Source: Trichlorobacter ammonificans (GTDB lineage Bacteria; Desulfobacterota; Desulfuromonadia; Geobacterales; Pseudopelobacteraceae). From it: a stretch of 64,000 bases of DNA. The stretch covers positions 577,501-641,500 of the forward strand of contig NZ_OW150024.1 in assembly GCF_933509905.1 (NCBI RefSeq), given 5' to 3'. Both the position numbers and the translations under genes were made by a program. Numbering within the stretch: the first letter of the stretch is position 1; each line of letters opens with the position of its first letter. Below are positions 15,693 through 24,858 of this stretch, one piece after another. The notes under the pieces are model-generated. The model worked only from the letters and a program-made list of their open reading frames with translations. It was not told the DNA's origin and searched no databases.

Positions 15693-16178
15693 GTGGCACA
15701 CTGGCGATCGTTTATTAGTATCGTACTGCTGGGACTGGTGGTCGATCAAGCCACCAAGCTGTATATCCACGGCACCATGGCCCTGTATCATTCGATTCCG
15801 GTCATCGACGGGTTCTTCAGTATCACCTATCTGCGCAACCGGGGGGCTGCCTTCAGCTTCCTGGCCGATGCCCACTGGCGGCTTCCCTTTTTTATTCTGG
15901 TCACCTTGGTGGCCTGTGTTGCCATTCTCGTAGTTGTGCATCGGACGCAGCGGGAGCAGCGACTGGCCCGCACCGCTCTGGCCATGATCTTTTCCGGTGC
16001 GGTGGGTAACCTGATTGATCGGGTGCGACTCGGCGAGGTGATCGATTTTCTGGACGTTTACTGGAAAAATCATCACTGGCCCGCTTTCAATGTAGCCGAC
16101 TCCCTGATCTGCGTCGGGGTGGCGCTGATGGTGTTCGAGATGCTGCGGGAAGAGCGGGCCGCCGCCAAGGCGGGGTAA
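15693..16178 (+). CDS. lspA: Lipoprotein signal peptidase II
   Basis: LspA cleaves signal peptides of prolipoproteins in the inner membrane. The 161-residue protein has four predicted membrane segments, the conserved VVDQATK of helix 1, NRGAAFSF, and the two catalytic aspartates in GNLIDR and FNVADS. The GTG at 15693, one base after the ileS stop, is chosen because it gives the standard N-terminus; translation is probably coupled to ileS. A lipobox protein encoded in this window (40184) is one likely substrate. Confidence 0.94.
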   Translation: MAHWRSFISIVLLGLVVDQATKLYIHGTMALYHSIPVIDGFFSITYLRNRGAAFSFLADAHWRLPFFILVTLVACVAILVVVHRTQREQRLARTALAMIFSGAVGNLIDRVRLGEVIDFLDVYWKNHHWPAFNVADSLICVGVALMVFEMLREERAAAKAG

Positions 16179-16270
16179 CGCCGGCGCACATCTCTGTTGG
16201 AGCGTTGCCCGTTCTGTGGTATGTAGTAACGCGAAGGAATGGGTCGAGGTCTGGCCGCGGGAGGTGAGAC

Positions 16271-16498
16271 ATGCCGGTATTCGTGGAAGTGGTCCTGGTG
16301 GTTGCAGTCATGCTGGGCGCGTTTTTCGGTGTGTTCCTGCTGGTCTTTCTCCTGGCCATGGCAATGCTGCCGGTCGAAAAGTCCCTGTCCAAGGTGGTCT
16401 GGGAGCTGACGGCGCCGCCACCGCCGAAACGCAAGGCTCCTGCCCAGGAAGGCGGCTTCAAAACGTTCAGCCAGAAACAGCAGAAAAGCGGCAGGTAG
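16271..16498 (+). CDS. Small single-pass membrane protein
   Basis: The 75-residue protein has one long hydrophobic segment (about residues 4-36) and then a basic, proline-rich cytoplasmic tail with PPPPKRK. A strong ribosome-binding site (gggaggtgagac) precedes the ATG, which supports it as real. I do not recognise a family. It follows lspA by 92 bases on the same strand and could be the last gene of that transcript. Confidence 0.6.
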   Translation: MPVFVEVVLVVAVMLGAFFGVFLLVFLLAMAMLPVEKSLSKVVWELTAPPPPKRKAPAQEGGFKTFSQKQQKSGR

Positions 16499-16595
16499 CG
16501 CGCCGCGCATGCTGCGCTGCCGTGTCGTGGCGGCGGCACCCGGGCAGAGGCGGAGACGCAGCGGTGTGCGACAGGGTTGCACACCGGACGTGGGC

Positions 16596-17003
16596 TCAGA
16601 GATCGCCGGTCAACCGCTGCAGCTCATACACCTTCACGTTCAACTCGCGTACGCAGGCAACCATTTCCCGCAGGGTCATCTCATCCACGCCGCACTCCTC
16701 CTCGGCTCCTTGAAACCAGGTGTACCCCCTGGGTAGCGGGGTTGCCTCTCCCCCGCGCAGCAGCAGTACATCAACCAGGTCATTGACCCGGCCGGTGGCC
16801 TCCCAGGGGTCGCGGTAGTTGAACTGCCGGGCAACGATATGCATCCCCATGCCGTTGGGAAAGAGCCCTTTTACCTCAAAGGAAAACTCGCGGGGAGCAC
16901 TGTAGTGTTCGGTGCGGCCGGAGCGGGCCATGACCTGTGCACCGGCGGATTCCAGAATTTCCCTGACGCTATCGGCGGTCATGGGCTGTAAGGATGTTTC
17001 CAT
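16596..17003 (-). CDS. Conserved-looking hypothetical protein, 135 aa
   Basis: The predicted soluble acidic protein has no signal peptide or membrane segment. The start at 17003 is chosen for its GAGGAG site; a longer frame reaching 17045 lacks one. The sequence has a compact alpha/beta look (FSFEVKGLFPNGMGMHIVARQF, then an acidic GAEEECGVDEMTLREMVACV helix) and one cysteine pair at C-G/ C-V spacing without a metal motif. I do not recognise it. It is divergent from the MutY-like gene and sits alone. Confidence 0.6.
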   Translation of the reverse strand: METSLQPMTADSVREILESAGAQVMARSGRTEHYSAPREFSFEVKGLFPNGMGMHIVARQFNYRDPWEATGRVNDLVDVLLLRGGEATPLPRGYTWFQGAEEECGVDEMTLREMVACVRELNVKVYELQRLTGDL

Positions 17004-17154
17004 GGATGACTCCTCATTGTCGGAACAGCGATCATCGTCCGTCATAGCCTACCGGAAAGGGGCGACGCGGCGCAAGGAGGTCGTGAACGGCTGGCCGGCC
17101 GACCGCGCGACGCCCCGGGAGACGGTGCTGACGGAGCGCTATCGTGCCGAGGGG

Positions 17155-17967
17155 ATGTCCCGTGGTGTGACCGGGCGTTTTCGCCGCCTGGTGTATGCCT
17201 ACTTCCGTGAGCATGGCCGGACGCTTCCCTGGCGGGAGGCCGCCACCCCTTGGCAGGTGCTGGTTTCCGAAGTGATGTTGCAACAAACCCAGGTGGAACG
17301 GGTCATTCCCAAGTACCGCACCTTTCTGGAGCGGTTTCCCGATGCGGCGGCCCTGGCGGTTGCGCCGACGGCCGACCTGCTGATCGCCTGGCAGGGGCTG
17401 GGGTACAATCGACGTGCGCTGGCATTGCACAAGGCCGCTGCCCAAGTGGTGACCGATTTCGGCGGCACGCTGCCCGACACCCCTCAGCTGTTGCAACAGC
17501 TGCCCGGCATCGGCCCCTATACTGCCGGCGCCGTTGCCGCTTTTGCCTTCAACCGGCCGACGGTCTTTCTGGAAACCAACATCCGCGCCGTTCTGCTGCA
17601 CCTCTTCTTTGGCGACCGGCAGGAGGTGCCGGACCGGGAGCTGCTGCCACTGCTGGAGGCGAGCCTTGACCGGCAACGGCCTCGTCATTGGTATAATGCC
17701 CTGATGGATTACGGCAGCGATCTGAAGCGACGATTCCCCAACCCTTCCCGCCGCAGCCGTCACCACGCGGTCCAGGGACGTTTCGAAGGTTCCAATCGTC
17801 AGTTGCGCGGGGCTGTGGTGCGTCTGGTGCTTGCCGAACCCCTGTCGACGATGGCGGCGTTGTGCGCAAAGCTGGCGGCGGAGCCGGTGCGGGTACAGCC
17901 GATTCTCGACGCGCTGCTGCGGGAGGGATTCGTGGTGCGCCAGGGGCAGGGGTACCGTATCGCCTGA
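17155..17967 (+). CDS. HhH-GPD DNA glycosylase, MutY-like without Fe-S cluster
   Basis: The 270-residue protein is a helix-hairpin-helix glycosylase closest to MutY: LPWR, VSEVMLQQTQVERVIPKY with the MutY-type E and QQTQ, and LPGIGPYTAGAVAAFAF. Two features are unusual. The four cysteines that hold the [4Fe-4S] cluster are absent (the region reads DYGSDLKRRFPNPSRRS), and the catalytic aspartate position holds glutamate (E140 in FLETNIR). The C-terminal NUDIX-like 8-oxoG domain of MutY is missing; a short winged-helix-like tail follows. Substrate is uncertain. The start is the first ATG that fits; upstream GTG codons are possible. Confidence 0.75.
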   Translation: MSRGVTGRFRRLVYAYFREHGRTLPWREAATPWQVLVSEVMLQQTQVERVIPKYRTFLERFPDAAALAVAPTADLLIAWQGLGYNRRALALHKAAAQVVTDFGGTLPDTPQLLQQLPGIGPYTAGAVAAFAFNRPTVFLETNIRAVLLHLFFGDRQEVPDRELLPLLEASLDRQRPRHWYNALMDYGSDLKRRFPNPSRRSRHHAVQGRFEGSNRQLRGAVVRLVLAEPLSTMAALCAKLAAEPVRVQPILDALLREGFVVRQGQGYRIA

Positions 17968-17974
17968 ATCCTGC

Positions 17975-18268
17975 TCACGAGCAGCATCCTCCGCCGCTCG
18001 TCCCCTTCAGATTATGTTCCTGCAGCCAGCGGTTGATCATGCCGCTGGCGCATCCCACCCCCGCCTCTACGGCGATGGCCCGGGCCGGGCAGTTCCTGGC
18101 GCAGGCTCCGCACTCCATGCAGCCGTCCCGATCGATAATGGATGCCCTGCGGTCGCTCACTGCGAACACCTGGTGGGGGCAGACCTCTGCACATCTGCCG
18201 CAGCCGATGCAGGCGGCCCGGTCCAGTCCCAGGGTAACAACGTTGTGGAGATACCGGAAGTCATGCAT
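17975..18268 (-). CDS. hgcB: HgcB, ferredoxin for mercury methylation
   Basis: The 97-residue protein is a two-[4Fe-4S] ferredoxin with C20-x2-C23-x2-C26-x3-C30 and C50-x2-C53-x2-C56-x3-C60. It also has an extra C73 and a vicinal pair C95-C96 at the extreme C-terminus (GGGCCS). The terminal CC pair is the known hallmark of HgcB, which is proposed to reduce the corrinoid of HgcA and to hand over Hg(II). It starts 20 bases after hgcA with an AAAGGA site, so the two are co-transcribed. Family identity rests on the motif plus the adjacent hgcA. Confidence 0.94.
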   Translation of the reverse strand: MHDFRYLHNVVTLGLDRAACIGCGRCAEVCPHQVFAVSDRRASIIDRDGCMECGACARNCPARAIAVEAGVGCASGMINRWLQEHNLKGTSGGGCCS

Positions 18269-18288
18269 GGGTATTCCTTTCGCATGAA

Positions 18289-19464
18289 TTAGAGGAGGTG
18301 TCCCGCCAGCAGCAGGACTCCTCCCAGTAGCAGGGCACCGGCCATGACCGGCAGTGCCAGCCGCATTTCCGTGCGGACGCCGCTGGGAGAAGTATAGGTG
18401 GTGCAGCCGGTGAAATTGAGGGTGTAAAAGGAGCTGACTGCCGGTAGTGCCAGGAAGGATGCCGCAGTCTCCGGAAAGCTCCAGGTCATCCCTCCGGCGA
18501 TCAGATACCAGGCCAGGCTCCAGATACCCCCTGCCACCGCTCCCTTGATGGCGAAGCTGCGGCCCGGCAGCCAGGGAAGCAGGAGCGGTCCCACCACCAC
18601 GCCGGTCAGCACGGCGCCCAGCCATGCCAGGGCCGCCGTGGCGCCAGTCCGCATGCCCCCCGCCAGAATACCGGCAGCGAAGAGCAGCAGAAGCGCCAGG
18701 GCCGTTGGTTTCAGGGCCTGGACAAGCTCAACCGGTACCAGTACCAGGCGTTCGTAGAAGGAAAAGGTGAGGCGGCGCATGGCCGGTGTGGTTGTCATGC
18801 CGTTGTCCAGATAGGCCGGCAGGTCGGCGGCCCGTATCGGTCCGTAACGCACCGTGAAGCCGGTTTGGCGCAGTACCTCGTGCGCTGCCACTCCGGGAGC
18901 GCCCAGCAGGGGAAGGATGAGGACGCGGTGGCTGACAACACGGGACAATCCGCTCAGTTCGATCCGCTCCACCAGCTCGCGGGTGCCAAAGGTTCCTTTG
19001 CCGGCAGCGCACCAGACATTCACGCCGAAGGTCTCCAGCACCACGAGCCAGACGTTGGAGCCCGACAACACGCTGCGCACGAGATCGTAGCTCATCTTGT
19101 AGTTGGCGGTGACCAGCACCGGCGCATCGGCAGTGGGGTTGCCGATGGCATACAGTCCCGGCGGTACGATGTAGCGCATCCTGTTGATCCCCCAGCGTAC
19201 CGTGCAGGCCCCGAGATGATCGCGCATGCTCAACTGTGTGGAGATGCGGGGCGCAGGGCCGGCGGCGGTGGAAAGCCATGCCTGGAATCCGGGAACCTGG
19301 TCGTTGATCGTGCCGCCGCGCATCAATGCTGCCGGCCCGCAGCAGGGAGCAGCGTCAATGGCCGGGTCGGCAGCCTCTGTTGGGCGGCAGGAGGAGGTCG
19401 GAGGCGTGGGGGCGCAGCAGGCTGAGGAGGGGGGGCAGCAGGAAGGTTTGGTGTCGGTTGCCAT
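18289..19464 (-). CDS. hgcA: HgcA, corrinoid protein of mercury methylation
   Basis: HgcA transfers a methyl group from a corrinoid to Hg(II), giving methylmercury. The decisive motif is the cap helix NVWCAAGKGTFGT, where the cysteine (C152 from the chosen start) is the lower cobalt ligand. The corrinoid-binding domain is followed by a hydrophobic C-terminal domain with about five membrane helices (residues 250-391). The first 45 residues are an unusual cysteine-rich leader with three CC pairs and one single Cys, before the conserved part starts near residue 60. The ATG at 19464 has a weak GGTGAG site; the ATG at 19476 (four codons longer) is the alternative. The pair follows a marR gene by a short gap containing a palindrome. 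Confidence 0.96.
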   Translation of the reverse strand: MATDTKPSCCPPSSACCAPTPPTSSCRPTEAADPAIDAAPCCGPAALMRGGTINDQVPGFQAWLSTAAGPAPRISTQLSMRDHLGACTVRWGINRMRYIVPPGLYAIGNPTADAPVLVTANYKMSYDLVRSVLSGSNVWLVVLETFGVNVWCAAGKGTFGTRELVERIELSGLSRVVSHRVLILPLLGAPGVAAHEVLRQTGFTVRYGPIRAADLPAYLDNGMTTTPAMRRLTFSFYERLVLVPVELVQALKPTALALLLLFAAGILAGGMRTGATAALAWLGAVLTGVVVGPLLLPWLPGRSFAIKGAVAGGIWSLAWYLIAGGMTWSFPETAASFLALPAVSSFYTLNFTGCTTYTSPSGVRTEMRLALPVMAGALLLGGVLLLAGHLL

Positions 19465-19479
19465 GGTTCTCACCATTTT

Positions 19480-19494
19480 GTTGCAAAATGCAAC
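19480..19494. promoter_or_regulatory. Palindromic operator candidate before hgcA
   Basis: A perfect inverted repeat, gttgca-aaa-tgcaac, fills almost the whole gap between the marR stop (19495) and the first hgcA ATG (19476). MarR-family proteins often bind TTGCA-type palindromes. A related stretch with ttttgcaa/caaatttg occurs upstream of marR itself (20003-20026). Binding is inferred only. Confidence 0.55.
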
Positions 19495-19974
19495 TTATTC
19501 AAGGGGGCGATGCGGGTGGTTGCGGGCCACGTTCAGAGCTTGATTCAGCAAGGCAAGGGAGCGTACCACGGTATCCTGCTCAAAGGGGGTTAGGGCGGCA
19601 AGGGGGCGGGCGATGCCGTTGGCCATGTGGCGGGAAATCCGTTCCATCAGTTCGTTCCCTGATCGGGTGAGGGAGAGTCGGCTGACCCGGCGGTCGGCGG
19701 GCGATCGTTGGCGTGTCAGGAGTCCCCGTGCTTCAAGGTTTTTGATCTGGCGGCTGAAGGTGGTGATGTCCATGCCGAGTTCCGCGGCCACCTGGTGCAT
19801 GGAAGGGGTGGCCTGGCGCTGGATCTCGAAGAGAATCTGTCCCTGGAGTGGGGATATCTGTTCACCGCAGCAGGTGGTGCATCCTGCGGCGGCGAGCACG
19901 GTGATCCGTCTGCTGAAGAGGCGCATCTGGTCGACAAGGGCGTGTCCCACGTCTGGTGTGCCGTCTTGGTTCAT
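19495..19974 (-). CDS. MarR-family regulator with CxxCC cluster, upstream of hgcAB
   Basis: The 159-residue winged-helix protein has a MarR core: dimerisation helix, then QLSPLQ-like ISPLQGQILFEI, the recognition part GMDITTFSRQIKNLEARGLLTRQRSPADRRVSRLSLT, and C-terminal helices. Residues C32, C35 and C36 form a CxxCC cluster at the end of helix 1, a possible metal or thiol sensor. No clear ribosome-binding site precedes the ATG at 19974. It is followed closely by hgcA, so it is probably the first gene of a marR-hgcA-hgcB operon and its regulator. Direct control of hgcAB is inference. Confidence 0.85.
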   Translation of the reverse strand: MNQDGTPDVGHALVDQMRLFSRRITVLAAAGCTTCCGEQISPLQGQILFEIQRQATPSMHQVAAELGMDITTFSRQIKNLEARGLLTRQRSPADRRVSRLSLTRSGNELMERISRHMANGIARPLAALTPFEQDTVVRSLALLNQALNVARNHPHRPLE

Positions 19975-20002
19975 GGGGCGTAGTATGGGGTGATTGGTTG
20001 TG

Positions 20003-20026
20003 TTTTGCAAATTTGTTTTGCGGCAA
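20003..20026. promoter_or_regulatory. Possible second MarR site in front of marR
   Basis: The AT-rich stretch holds a direct repeat ttttgc...ttttgc and the perfect 8-bp palindrome caaatttg (20008-20015), sharing the TTTGCAA half-site look of the 19480-19494 palindrome. It lies about 30-50 bases upstream of the marR start, where an autoregulatory operator would be expected. Confidence 0.3.
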
Positions 20027-20031
20027 CCGAT

Positions 20032-20066
20032 AAAAAAAGCCCCGTGACGTTGAAGCGTCACGGGGC
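20032..20066 (-). terminator. Factor-independent terminator after the Fe-S protein gene
   Basis: The perfect 11-bp stem gccccgtgacg / cgtcacggggc (20039-20049 and 20056-20066) with a 6-base loop is followed on the minus strand by seven U residues (a-run 20032-20038). It ends the transcript of the 20090 gene and separates it from marR-hgcAB. Confidence 0.9.
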
Positions 20067-20089
20067 GGAGAAGGGGGATGGCAGGGGAG

Positions 20090-20854
20090 TTATCCCTTGA
20101 TCTGCCCCTGAATACCGATGGTCACCTCTTTGTAGGGAATCTGCTTGCCGCAGGCAGCCAGGGCCTGGCGGGCTGCCATAGCGATACCGCCGCAGCAGGG
20201 AACTTCCATCTTCAGGACTGTAACGCTTTTGATGTCCGACTTGGTGAACAGCTCGGTCAATTTTTGCGCATAGAACTGGTTGTCGTCCAGCTTGGGGCAG
20301 CCCATCACCACTGCTTTACCGTCCAGAAAATCCTCGTGATAGCCGGCATAGGCCACCGGCACGCAGTCGGCCGTGATCAACAGGTCTGCACCCTGGAAGT
20401 AGGGAGCGCTGGTGGAGACCAGGTGCAGTTGCACCGGCCATTGGGCCAGCCTGCTCTGGCGGCTGCCGGCCGGTTGGGAAGCCTCCGGAGCCGGCTTGGC
20501 AAAGCTCATCATCCGGGAGCCGGGGCAGCCGCCGCCGTGGCCATGGCCATGAGCATGGCCGTGGGGAGCAGCGGGAGCGGCCGGGGCCTGGTGGGGAGCC
20601 GGGGCCGGCTTGCCCTGGGCGGCAAGGTGCTTGGCTACGGCAGCTTCATCAAAGGCGTCGGCCTCACGCTCTTCGATGGTGATGGCGTTGCGGGGGCAGT
20701 CCCCCAGGCAGGCCCCCAGGCCGTCGCAGAGGTTGTCGGCAGCCAGCACCGCCTTGCCGTTGACGATTGTGATGGCCCCCTCCGCGCAGGAAGGTACGCA
20801 AAGTCCGCAGCCGTCGCATTTTTCCGGATCGATGGTAACAATTTTTCTCAGCAT
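20090..20854 (-). CDS. 4Fe-4S dicluster protein with His-rich linker
   Basis: The 254-residue protein has an N-terminal ferredoxin domain with two clusters (CDGCGLCVPSC and a variant second set CDGLGACLGDC). A linker rich in Pro, Ala, His and Gly (HGHAHGHGHGGGCPG, about 97-112) follows, and then a C-terminal domain with conserved-looking ADCVPVAYAGYH, VMGCPKLDD and VPCCGG motifs. Similar proteins occur in anaerobes near hybrid-cluster protein genes, but its reaction is unknown. It follows the YgbA-like gene by 57 bases and has an AAGGAG site. Confidence 0.8.
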   Translation of the reverse strand: MLRKIVTIDPEKCDGCGLCVPSCAEGAITIVNGKAVLAADNLCDGLGACLGDCPRNAITIEEREADAFDEAAVAKHLAAQGKPAPAPHQAPAAPAAPHGHAHGHGHGGGCPGSRMMSFAKPAPEASQPAGSRQSRLAQWPVQLHLVSTSAPYFQGADLLITADCVPVAYAGYHEDFLDGKAVVMGCPKLDDNQFYAQKLTELFTKSDIKSVTVLKMEVPCCGGIAMAARQALAACGKQIPYKEVTIGIQGQIKG

Positions 20855-20911
20855 GGTTCGTTCTCCTTGGTCAGGTGGTTTCGGGTAGTGGCAGTATCGT
20901 GTCGCAATGGT

Positions 20912-21265
20912 TCAGAATAAGTAGTGCCAGAGGTAATCCAGTCGCCCCCGTAGAATCATCCTCCGGCCGGACCAAGCCATGATCCGCTTGACCAGTTCGC
21001 GTTGTGCGGGGGCGTAGCAGTGAATCCGGCAATTTTTGCAGCTCGGTTTTTCCGCCTCCAGCGGGCAATGGAGCCGGCGGGCTATGGCGTAGGCAACGAA
21101 GCGGCTGCATTCCTCGCAGAGCTCCACCGGGTGCAGTCCCCCCGGCAGGGGGTAGGGCTGCCGGGAGCTATGCTGGTGCCCTGCACACCAGACCTGGGTA
21201 AACCGGGCGATGATCTTGATGTCTTTATACTGATGACGTGTCAGGCCGTTCATGGTTCCCATCAT
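20912..21265 (-). CDS. YgbA-like nitrosative-stress protein
   Basis: The 117-residue protein matches the 'nitrous oxide-stimulated promoter' family typified by E. coli YgbA. It shows LCEECSRFVAYAIARRLHCPL, CKNCRIHCYAP and the helix RIMAWSGRRMILRG. The six conserved cysteines suggest metal or Fe-S binding. E. coli ygbA is induced by nitric oxide through NsrR; the molecular role is poorly known. The start at 21265 has a GGGAG site. An HcpR/Fnr-like palindrome lies 24 bases upstream. It probably forms an operon with the downstream Fe-S protein. Confidence 0.8.
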   Translation of the reverse strand: MMGTMNGLTRHQYKDIKIIARFTQVWCAGHQHSSRQPYPLPGGLHPVELCEECSRFVAYAIARRLHCPLEAEKPSCKNCRIHCYAPAQRELVKRIMAWSGRRMILRGRLDYLWHYLF

Positions 21266-21288
21266 GCATCCGTCTCCCGGCGTGCTGT

Positions 21289-21302
21289 ATGACGACAGTC
21301 AA
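21289..21302. promoter_or_regulatory. HcpR/Fnr-type operator candidate
   Basis: The sequence ATGACGACAGTCAA has TGAC-N4-GTCA symmetry and matches the TTGAC-N4-GTCAA consensus of HcpR, a nitrosative-stress regulator of the Crp/Fnr family, at 9 of 10 defined positions. It lies just upstream of the YgbA-like gene, where it could overlap the promoter. Confidence 0.5.
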
Positions 21303-21432
21303 AAAATAGCAGACATTCCGGCTTTTCTTGGTCCGGAAAGTGGAGTATAACCCGAGTCAGTGCGAATCAATGCCGAAAACTTTCGGCAACAGGTCGTCGG
21401 CAGGAGCTGTTTTCGGTGGCGGGAGGATAGGC

Positions 21433-21771
21433 ATGGCGTTGGTGGCAGTGGACAACCTTGAAGTCGGCATGGTGCTGGCCGCCGATGTACTTGACCGCAA
21501 CGGGCGGATGTTGCTGGGAGCCGGTGCGGAGCTGAACCGGAAACACTTGGTCATTTTCCGGACCTGGGGGATCGCGGAGGTGCAGATCGTTGGCGACGAT
21601 AGCAACGAGGAGCCTGCCGGGCCGCTGCCGGCCGAGATCGATCCCGCGGCGGTGGAAGCGGCCCAGGAACGTTTGCTGCCGCTGTTTGCGTGCTCCGGTA
21701 CCGAGCATCCGGTGATGCGGGAATTATTGCTGCTCGCGGCCCTGCGGAAGGTGCAGCATGGCCTTTGCTGA
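21433..21771 (+). CDS. Small protein encoded ahead of HDOD gene
   Basis: The 112-residue protein begins with a motif (VDNLEVGMVLAADVLDRNGRMLLGAG, residues 5-30) resembling the short beta-rich segment that precedes HD-GYP domains in many signalling proteins. The rest is helical and has no motif I recognise. The start has a GGGAGG site. It overlaps the HDOD gene by 14 bases, so the two are translationally coupled and likely act together with the hybrid kinase that follows. Confidence 0.7.
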   Translation: MALVAVDNLEVGMVLAADVLDRNGRMLLGAGAELNRKHLVIFRTWGIAEVQIVGDDSNEEPAGPLPAEIDPAAVEAAQERLLPLFACSGTEHPVMRELLLLAALRKVQHGLC

Positions 21772-22623
21772 CGCGCCGCCGATCACCCTGGAAATGCTGG
21801 TGGACCGCACCAGCACGGTCTATTCCCTGCCTCTTTTCTATGATCGTCTGAACGAAGCGATCAATCATCCCCGCACATCAGTCAACGACATCGCCCGGAT
21901 TATCACCGAGGACCAGGGATTGACCGCCCGGCTGCTGCGGTTGGCCAACAGTCCCATGTTCGGCTGGTTCGGCAAGGTTGACTCCATCAACCGGGCCGTT
22001 ACCATCATCGGAACCCAGCAGTTGCGCGACCTGGCCCTGGCTGCGTCGGTCATGGGGGTTTTCAGGGGGATCCCACCGGAACTGATGGATATGCCGGGAT
22101 TCTGGCGACACAGCATCGCGTGCGGCATCATTGCCCGCACCCTGGCGGTCTGGCGGCGGGACAGCAACGTGGAGCGCTTCTTTGTCGCCGGCATGTTGCA
22201 CGATGTCGGGCAGATCATCATGGCCGTGGCCGTACCGGACCTGGTGCGGGACATCCTCGTGGAAAGCCGGGAGACGGCCGAGCTGTTGCAGGTGCGGGAG
22301 CGTCAACGGCTCGGGTTCGACCATGCCGATGCGGGTAGCGCTCTGCTCAAAGCCTGGAAGATTCCCGCCAATATCGTGGAACCGGTTGAATGCCATCATC
22401 GTCCCGGCCGTGCCGAGCAGTATCCGCTGGAGGCGGCCACCGTCCATCTGGCCGACATCATCTGCCAGGCGATGGAGTATGGCCGTGGCGGCGAATGGTG
22501 CGTCCCCCCGCTGGAGGACGAGGCGTGGCAGCGGCTGGATGCGCCGATATCAATGCTGGCCACCGTGCTGAAGCAGGCTGAAAGTCAGATCGACGATACG
22601 TTCACCATCCTCTCGGAGGAGCC

Positions 22624-22627
<4 letters not shown>
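21758..22627 (+). CDS. HDOD domain signalling protein
   Basis: The 289-residue protein contains an HDOD domain (about residues 15-210), related to HD phosphohydrolases but normally without catalysis. It shows [51 protein letters not shown] and [16 protein letters not shown] proteins take part in bacterial signalling and stress responses. The gene overlaps both neighbours (the small protein upstream, and the kinase by ATGA), making a three-gene signalling operon. Confidence 0.85.
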
Positions 22628-24783
<2,156 letters not shown>

Positions 24784-24858
24784 CGGACCAGAAAACCGGA
24801 ACAGCGCATGCCATGGCCTCGTAGGTTGTGTGGTGTCGGCCGTTCGTGGCGTACTCCG

